Shown piece after piece: positions 60,329 to 64,000 of a DNA stretch of 64,000 nt. Each line of letters begins with the position of its first letter. Within the stretch, counting starts at the first letter, position 1. The notes below the pieces were generated by a model that was given only the letters and a program-made list of their open reading frames with translations, was not told where the DNA came from and ran no database searches. Position numbers and translations under genes: made by a program. The DNA comes from JBDLRH01 sp039800165 (GTDB lineage: Bacteria > Pseudomonadota > Gammaproteobacteria > Burkholderiales > Burkholderiaceae_C): assembly GCA_039800165.1 (NCBI GenBank), contig JBDLRH010000150.1, forward strand, positions 1 to 64,000, in the 5' to 3' direction.

Positions 60329-61171
60329 ATGAAATTTCAAGGATCGCAAAACTACGTTGCCACGCAGGACCTGATGCTGGCGGTCAACGCCTCCATCACC
60401 CTCAAGCGCCCGCTGCTCGTCAAGGGCGAACCCGGCACCGGCAAGACGATGCTGGCCGAAGAGGTGGCCCAGGCGCTCGACATGCCGCTGCTGCAGTGGC
60501 ACATCAAGAGCACCACCAAGGCGCAGCAGGGCCTGTATGAATACGACGCGGTGAGCCGGCTGCGCGACAGCCAGCTGGGCGACGAGCGGGTCAAGGACAT
60601 CCAGAACTACATCGTCAAGGGCGTGCTGTGGCAGGCCTTCACCGCCGACAAGCCGATCGCGCTGCTGATCGACGAGATCGACAAGGCCGACATCGAGTTC
60701 CCCAACGACCTGCTGCGCGAACTCGACCGCATGGAGTTCTACTGCTACGAGACGCGCGAGCTGATCAAGGCCAAGCACCGGCCGCTGGTGTTCATCACCT
60801 CCAACAACGAGAAGGAGCTGCCTGACGCCTTCCTGCGCCGCTGCTTCTTCCACTACATCAAGTTCCCCGACGCGGAGACGATGCAAAAGATCGTTGACGT
60901 GCACTTCCCGGGCCTCAAGAAGGAGCTGCTGAGCGCAGCAATGAAGACCTTCTACGACGTGCGCAACCTGCCGGGACTGAAGAAGAAGCCCAGCACGTCC
61001 GAGCTGCTGGACTGGCTCAAGCTGCTGGTGGCGGAAGACATTCCGCTGGAGGCACTGCAAAGCAAGGACGAGAAGGTGTCGGTGCCGCCGCTGGTGGGCG
61101 CACTGCTGAAGAACGAGCAGGACGTGACCCTGTTCGAGAAGCTCGTCTTCATGCAGCGCAACAACCGCTGA
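60329..61171 (+). CDS. MoxR-type AAA+ ATPase
   Basis: 280 aa. Walker A is GEPGTGKT, Walker B ALLIDEIDKAD and sensor 1 ITSNNEKELPDAFLRRC. MoxR ATPases act with VWA proteins as chaperones that load metals or mature enzymes. The VWA partner is two genes downstream, with a GNAT gene between. The start at 60329 gives MKFQGSQNYVATQDL. Confidence 0.92.
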   Translation: MKFQGSQNYVATQDLMLAVNASITLKRPLLVKGEPGTGKTMLAEEVAQALDMPLLQWHIKSTTKAQQGLYEYDAVSRLRDSQLGDERVKDIQNYIVKGVLWQAFTADKPIALLIDEIDKADIEFPNDLLRELDRMEFYCYETRELIKAKHRPLVFITSNNEKELPDAFLRRCFFHYIKFPDAETMQKIVDVHFPGLKKELLSAAMKTFYDVRNLPGLKKKPSTSELLDWLKLLVAEDIPLEALQSKDEKVSVPPLVGALLKNEQDVTLFEKLVFMQRNNR

Positions 61172-61206
61172 GGCCGCAGCACCCGAGAGCAGCGCCGGAG
61201 CAACCC

Positions 61207-61833
61207 ATGAGCGCCCCGCCCGCCCGCGCCCTGTGCCAGCCGGTCACGCTGGCGGGCCAGCACGCCCGCCTGGTGCCGCTGGAGGTGGCGCACCATGATG
61301 ACCTGTGCGAGGCAGTGGCCGACGGCGAGCTGTGGACGCTTTGGTACACCTTCATTCCGCGGCCTGAGGCGATGCGCGCCGAAATCGAGCGCCGCCTGAC
61401 GCTGCAGGCGCAGGGAAGCATGCTGCCGTTCGCGGTGATTGATGCCAGGAGCGGGCGCGCAGTGGGCATGACCACCTACATGAACATCGACACGCCCAAC
61501 CGGCGGGTGGAGATCGGCAGCACCTGGTATCGCAAGGCGGTACAACGTTCGCCCCTGAACACCGAATGCAAGTGGATGCTGCTGCGCCATGCCTTTGAGC
61601 AACTCGACTGCATTGCGGTGGAATTCCGTACCCACTTCTTCAACCAGCAAAGCCGCGCCGGTATCGAGCGCCTGGGTGCCAAGCTCGACGGCGTGCTGCG
61701 CAACCACCAGATCTGCACCCACCCCGACGCACCGGGCAGCTTGCGCGACACCTGCGTGTACAGCATCATCGCCAGCGAGTGGCCCAGCGTGAAGGCGCAT
61801 CTGCAGCATCAGCTGGCGCGCAAACGTGCCTGA
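61207..61833 (+). CDS. GNAT-family N-acetyltransferase
   Basis: 208 aa. RimJ-like GNAT features include LVPLEVAHHDDLCEAV, MTTYMNIDTPNRRVEIGSTWYRKAVQRSPLNTECKWMLLRHAFEQLDCIAVEFRTHFFNQQSRAGIERLGAKLDGVL. It resembles RimJ/YdaF-type acetyltransferases acting on a protein or a small amine. It lies between the MoxR and VWA genes. Confidence 0.88.
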   Translation: MSAPPARALCQPVTLAGQHARLVPLEVAHHDDLCEAVADGELWTLWYTFIPRPEAMRAEIERRLTLQAQGSMLPFAVIDARSGRAVGMTTYMNIDTPNRRVEIGSTWYRKAVQRSPLNTECKWMLLRHAFEQLDCIAVEFRTHFFNQQSRAGIERLGAKLDGVLRNHQICTHPDAPGSLRDTCVYSIIASEWPSVKAHLQHQLARKRA

Positions 61834-61848
61834 CATCGCCTTCCAACC

Positions 61849-63039
61849 ATGCTGATCGACTTCTTCTACACCCTGCGCAGCGCCAAGCTGCCGGTCTCGG
61901 TCAAGGAGTACCTGGTGCTGCTCGAGGCGCTGCAGGCCGGCGTGGTGGGCCCCACCAGCGACGACGGCTACTCGGTGGACGACTTCTACTTCCTGAGCCG
62001 CACCGCGCTGGTGAAGGACGAGAAGCACTTCGACAAGTTCGACCGCGCCTTTGCCGCCTACTTCAAGGGCGTGGAGATGATCGCGGACTTCACCAAGGAC
62101 GTGCCGCTGGAGTGGCTGCGCAAGAACCTCGAGCTCGAACTCTCCCCGGAAGAAAAAGCCAAGATCGAGAAGATGGGCTGGGACGAGCTGATGCAGACGC
62201 TGAAGAAGCGCTTCGAGGAGCAGAAGGAACGCCACGAGGGCGGCAGCAAGATGATCGGCACCGGCGGCACCAGCCCGTTTGGCGCCTATGGCTACAACCC
62301 GCAGGGCATCCGCATCGGCCAGGACAAGGGCCGCAACAAGAGCGCGGTGAAGGTCTGGGACCAGCGCGCCTACCGCGACTACGACGACACGCAGGAACTC
62401 GGCACCCGCAACATCAAGGTGGCGCTGCGCCGGCTGCGCAAGTTCGCGCGCGAGGGCTCGGAGGAAGAGCTGGACCTGGACGACACCATCCGCTCGACCG
62501 CGGCGAACGCCGGCTGGCTGGACATCAAGATGGTGCCCGAGCGCCACAACAACGTGAAGGTGCTGCTGCTGATGGACGTGGGCGGCACCATGGACGAGCA
62601 CATCCAGCGCGTCGAGGAGCTGTTCAGCGCGGCCAAGGCCGAGTTCAAGCACCTCGAGTTCTATTACTTCCACAACTGCGTCTACGACTTCATGTGGAAG
62701 AACAACCGCCGCCGCTTCAGTGAGAAGTTCCCGACGCTGGACATCATCCGCAAGTACAACAAGGACTACAAGCTCATCTTCGTCGGCGACGCGACGATGA
62801 GCCCCTACGAGATCCTGCAGCCCGGCGGCAGCGTCGAATACAACAACGAGGAACCCGGCGCCGAGTGGCTGCAGCGCCTGACCCACGCCTTCCCCAAGTT
62901 CGCGTGGATCAACCCCGAGCCGCAGGGCGTGTGGCAGTACCGCCAGAGCATCGCCGTCATCCAGCAGCTGATGAGCCAGCGCATGTACCCGCTGACGCTG
63001 CGCGGACTGGAAGACGCGATGCGGCTGCTGAGCAAGTAG
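61849..63039 (+). CDS. VWA-domain protein (CoxE/YehP-like), partner of MoxR
   Basis: 396 aa. A helical N-terminal domain is followed by a VWA domain from about residue 235. The metal site reads LLLMDVGGTMDEHIQRV, that is DVGGT instead of DxSxS. GDATMSPYEI holds the later Asp. Acidic stretches EEQKERHEGG and EEELDLDD surround the linker. It probably works with the MoxR ATPase as a metal-centre assembly or protease-adaptor pair. Confidence 0.9.
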   Translation: MLIDFFYTLRSAKLPVSVKEYLVLLEALQAGVVGPTSDDGYSVDDFYFLSRTALVKDEKHFDKFDRAFAAYFKGVEMIADFTKDVPLEWLRKNLELELSPEEKAKIEKMGWDELMQTLKKRFEEQKERHEGGSKMIGTGGTSPFGAYGYNPQGIRIGQDKGRNKSAVKVWDQRAYRDYDDTQELGTRNIKVALRRLRKFAREGSEEELDLDDTIRSTAANAGWLDIKMVPERHNNVKVLLLMDVGGTMDEHIQRVEELFSAAKAEFKHLEFYYFHNCVYDFMWKNNRRRFSEKFPTLDIIRKYNKDYKLIFVGDATMSPYEILQPGGSVEYNNEEPGAEWLQRLTHAFPKFAWINPEPQGVWQYRQSIAVIQQLMSQRMYPLTLRGLEDAMRLLSK

Positions 63040-63152
63040 CCCGCAGCAGGTCGCGCCAGACGCCGCCGCGTGCCGCTCTGAGACAATGCGGCCCGCGCGC
63101 ATGCAGCAGGGTTGCCGGGCCGCGGCCTGGCCAATCCGCGAGGGCACGCACC

Positions 63153-63227
63153 GCCGCCGTAGTTCAATGGATAGAACGAGCGCCTCCTAAGCGCTAGATA
63201 CAGGTTCGATTCCTGTCGGGGGCGCCA
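63153..63227 (+). tRNA. tRNA-Arg (anticodon CCU)
   Basis: A 75-base cloverleaf: 5' acceptor GCCGCCG, D-arm GTTCAATGGATAGAAC, anticodon stem AGCGC/GCGCT with loop CTCCTAA (anticodon CCT), T-arm ACAGG-TTCGATT-CCTGT, 3' acceptor CGGGGGC, discriminator G and encoded CCA. The acceptor stem has one G-G mismatch at position 4-69. It reads AGG codons. Confidence 0.92.
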
Positions 63228-63325
63228 CGCCGGCACCGCCGTGGTGCGCTGCGCATGCGCTTGTCGCGTCGGTGTCGCGGGTATTCCCCATCATTTCCCG
63301 AATGTCCCCTGCCTAGCATGCAGGC

Positions 63326-63916
63326 ATGACCGAACGCCTTCGACAACTCAGCTACGACGAACTCGCCCCGGCGGTGAAGCCGCTCGCGGACGACATCCTC
63401 AAGATTTCCAGCGCCGCGCTCGGCGGGCCGTACAACGCGCTGCTGCGCAGCCCCGACATGGCGCGCCGCGCGTTCGACCTGCTGGACTACCTGCGCTTCA
63501 AGACCTCGGTCAACAAGCGGCTGAACGAATTCGCCATCCTGATCCAGGCGCGCATTGCCAATGCGCAGTACGAGTGGTGGGCACACGAGCCGATCGCACG
63601 CCGCGCCGGCCTGGCAGACGCGGTGATGGATGAACTGAAAGCCTGCCGCCGGCCCACCTCGATGCAGGCGGACGAGGCGCTGGTGTATGACTACTGCGTG
63701 CAGCTCACGCTGAACCACCGCGTGAGCGACGCGCTGTGGCAGCGCATGGTCAGCGAGATGGGCGAGCAGGTGGCGATCGACCTCACGGTGCTGTCCGGCA
63801 CCTACGTGATGGTGGCCATGCTTCTCAATGCGACGCAGGTGGACATTCCGAACGGCGGCAAACCACCGCTTGAAGAACTCGACCCGCTGGAGATTCGCCG
63901 CCGGCTGCTGGCGTGA
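63326..63916 (+). CDS. Carboxymuconolactone decarboxylase-family protein
   Basis: 196 aa, helical AhpD-like/CMD fold. The family motif region reads PYNALLRSPDMARRAFDLLDYLRFKTSVNKRLNEFAILIQARIANAQYEWWAHEPIARRAG. It lacks the CxxC of AhpD. It could act on an aromatic-derived lactone, or be a general CMD. A preceding 98-base gap after the tRNA holds no gene. Confidence 0.85.
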   Translation: MTERLRQLSYDELAPAVKPLADDILKISSAALGGPYNALLRSPDMARRAFDLLDYLRFKTSVNKRLNEFAILIQARIANAQYEWWAHEPIARRAGLADAVMDELKACRRPTSMQADEALVYDYCVQLTLNHRVSDALWQRMVSEMGEQVAIDLTVLSGTYVMVAMLLNATQVDIPNGGKPPLEELDPLEIRRRLLA

Positions 63917-63945
63917 CCCATGACCCTTTCTGGAAGGAGACCTTC

Positions 63946-64000
63946 ATGCGTTTGACCTCTCTGTGCCTGGGCGCTGCACTGTGCACCGCCACGCTGCTGG
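63946..64000 (+). CDS. N-terminal end of an exported protein, partial
   Basis: A GGAAGGAGA Shine-Dalgarno precedes ATG at 63946. The 18 codons present read as a signal peptide start, MRLTSLCLGAALCTATLL. The gene continues beyond the window. It could encode a binding protein, but the type cannot be told. Confidence 0.6.
   Translation, partial: MRLTSLCLGAALCTATLL

Overview
The window is a GC-rich stretch of a betaproteobacterial chromosome. It most resembles the order Burkholderiales (Comamonadaceae / Rubrivivax-Leptothrix type), judging by the aa3 oxidase gene order with its small DUF2970 and DUF2909 genes, the rsmD-coaD / M16 / ftsY arrangement, TctC (Bug) binding proteins, and rpoH under a CIRCE operator. 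No insertion sequence, prophage or CRISPR array was seen. Genes are tightly packed, with many ATGA overlaps. No gene-free stretch exceeds about 300 bases.

Layout. 1-4886: tail of a dipeptide/oligopeptide-type ABC importer operon ending in an amidase. 4926-10144: coaD, rsmD and a pair of M16 peptidases (one active, one degenerate) face ftsY. 10218-14544: a YnjB-YnjC-YnjD importer followed by a YnjF-like CDP-alcohol phosphatidyltransferase. 14554-18489 (minus): nucleoside hydrolase, HNH protein, a fused pair of 'arsenosugar / rSAM-selenodomain associated' glycosyltransferases and an APH-type kinase. Opposite them, 18630-24488 (plus): a TVP38-disulfide oxidoreductase fusion, DUF547, DUF3047, ATP-grasp and YHS proteins.

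24514-33719 is the most interesting part. A PhnD/PhnC/PhnE/PhnE-type importer is divergent from egtD. It is followed by genes matching the selenoneine pathway: senA (EgtB-like), senB (selenosugar synthase) and senC (selenophosphate synthetase, here fused to an FAD oxidoreductase). Together they could take up a selenium oxyanion, make selenophosphate and a selenosugar, methylate histidine to hercynine, and join the two into selenoneine. The role of the importer is inference from gene context.

33806-34932: rpoH behind a perfect CIRCE element, with a possible sigma-E-type promoter overlapping it. 35712-45126 (minus): the complete cytochrome c oxidase locus ctaC-ctaD-small ORF-ctaG-DUF2970-ctaE-SURF1-hypothetical-ctaA-ctaB-sco. 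45170-50772: housekeeping genes (DUF2244, BioC-like methyltransferase, comF, trmL, MaoC, TSUP, RutE-like, GAF). 50826-58359: an aromatic-catabolism group (SnoaL-like, FAD monooxygenase, SDR, FAH hydrolase, TctC, pcaF, intradiol dioxygenase). 58456-64000: DUF1841, DUF2076, a cytochrome c4-like protein, a MoxR / GNAT / VWA group, a tRNA-Arg(CCU) gene, a carboxymuconolactone-decarboxylase-like protein, and the start of a secreted protein.
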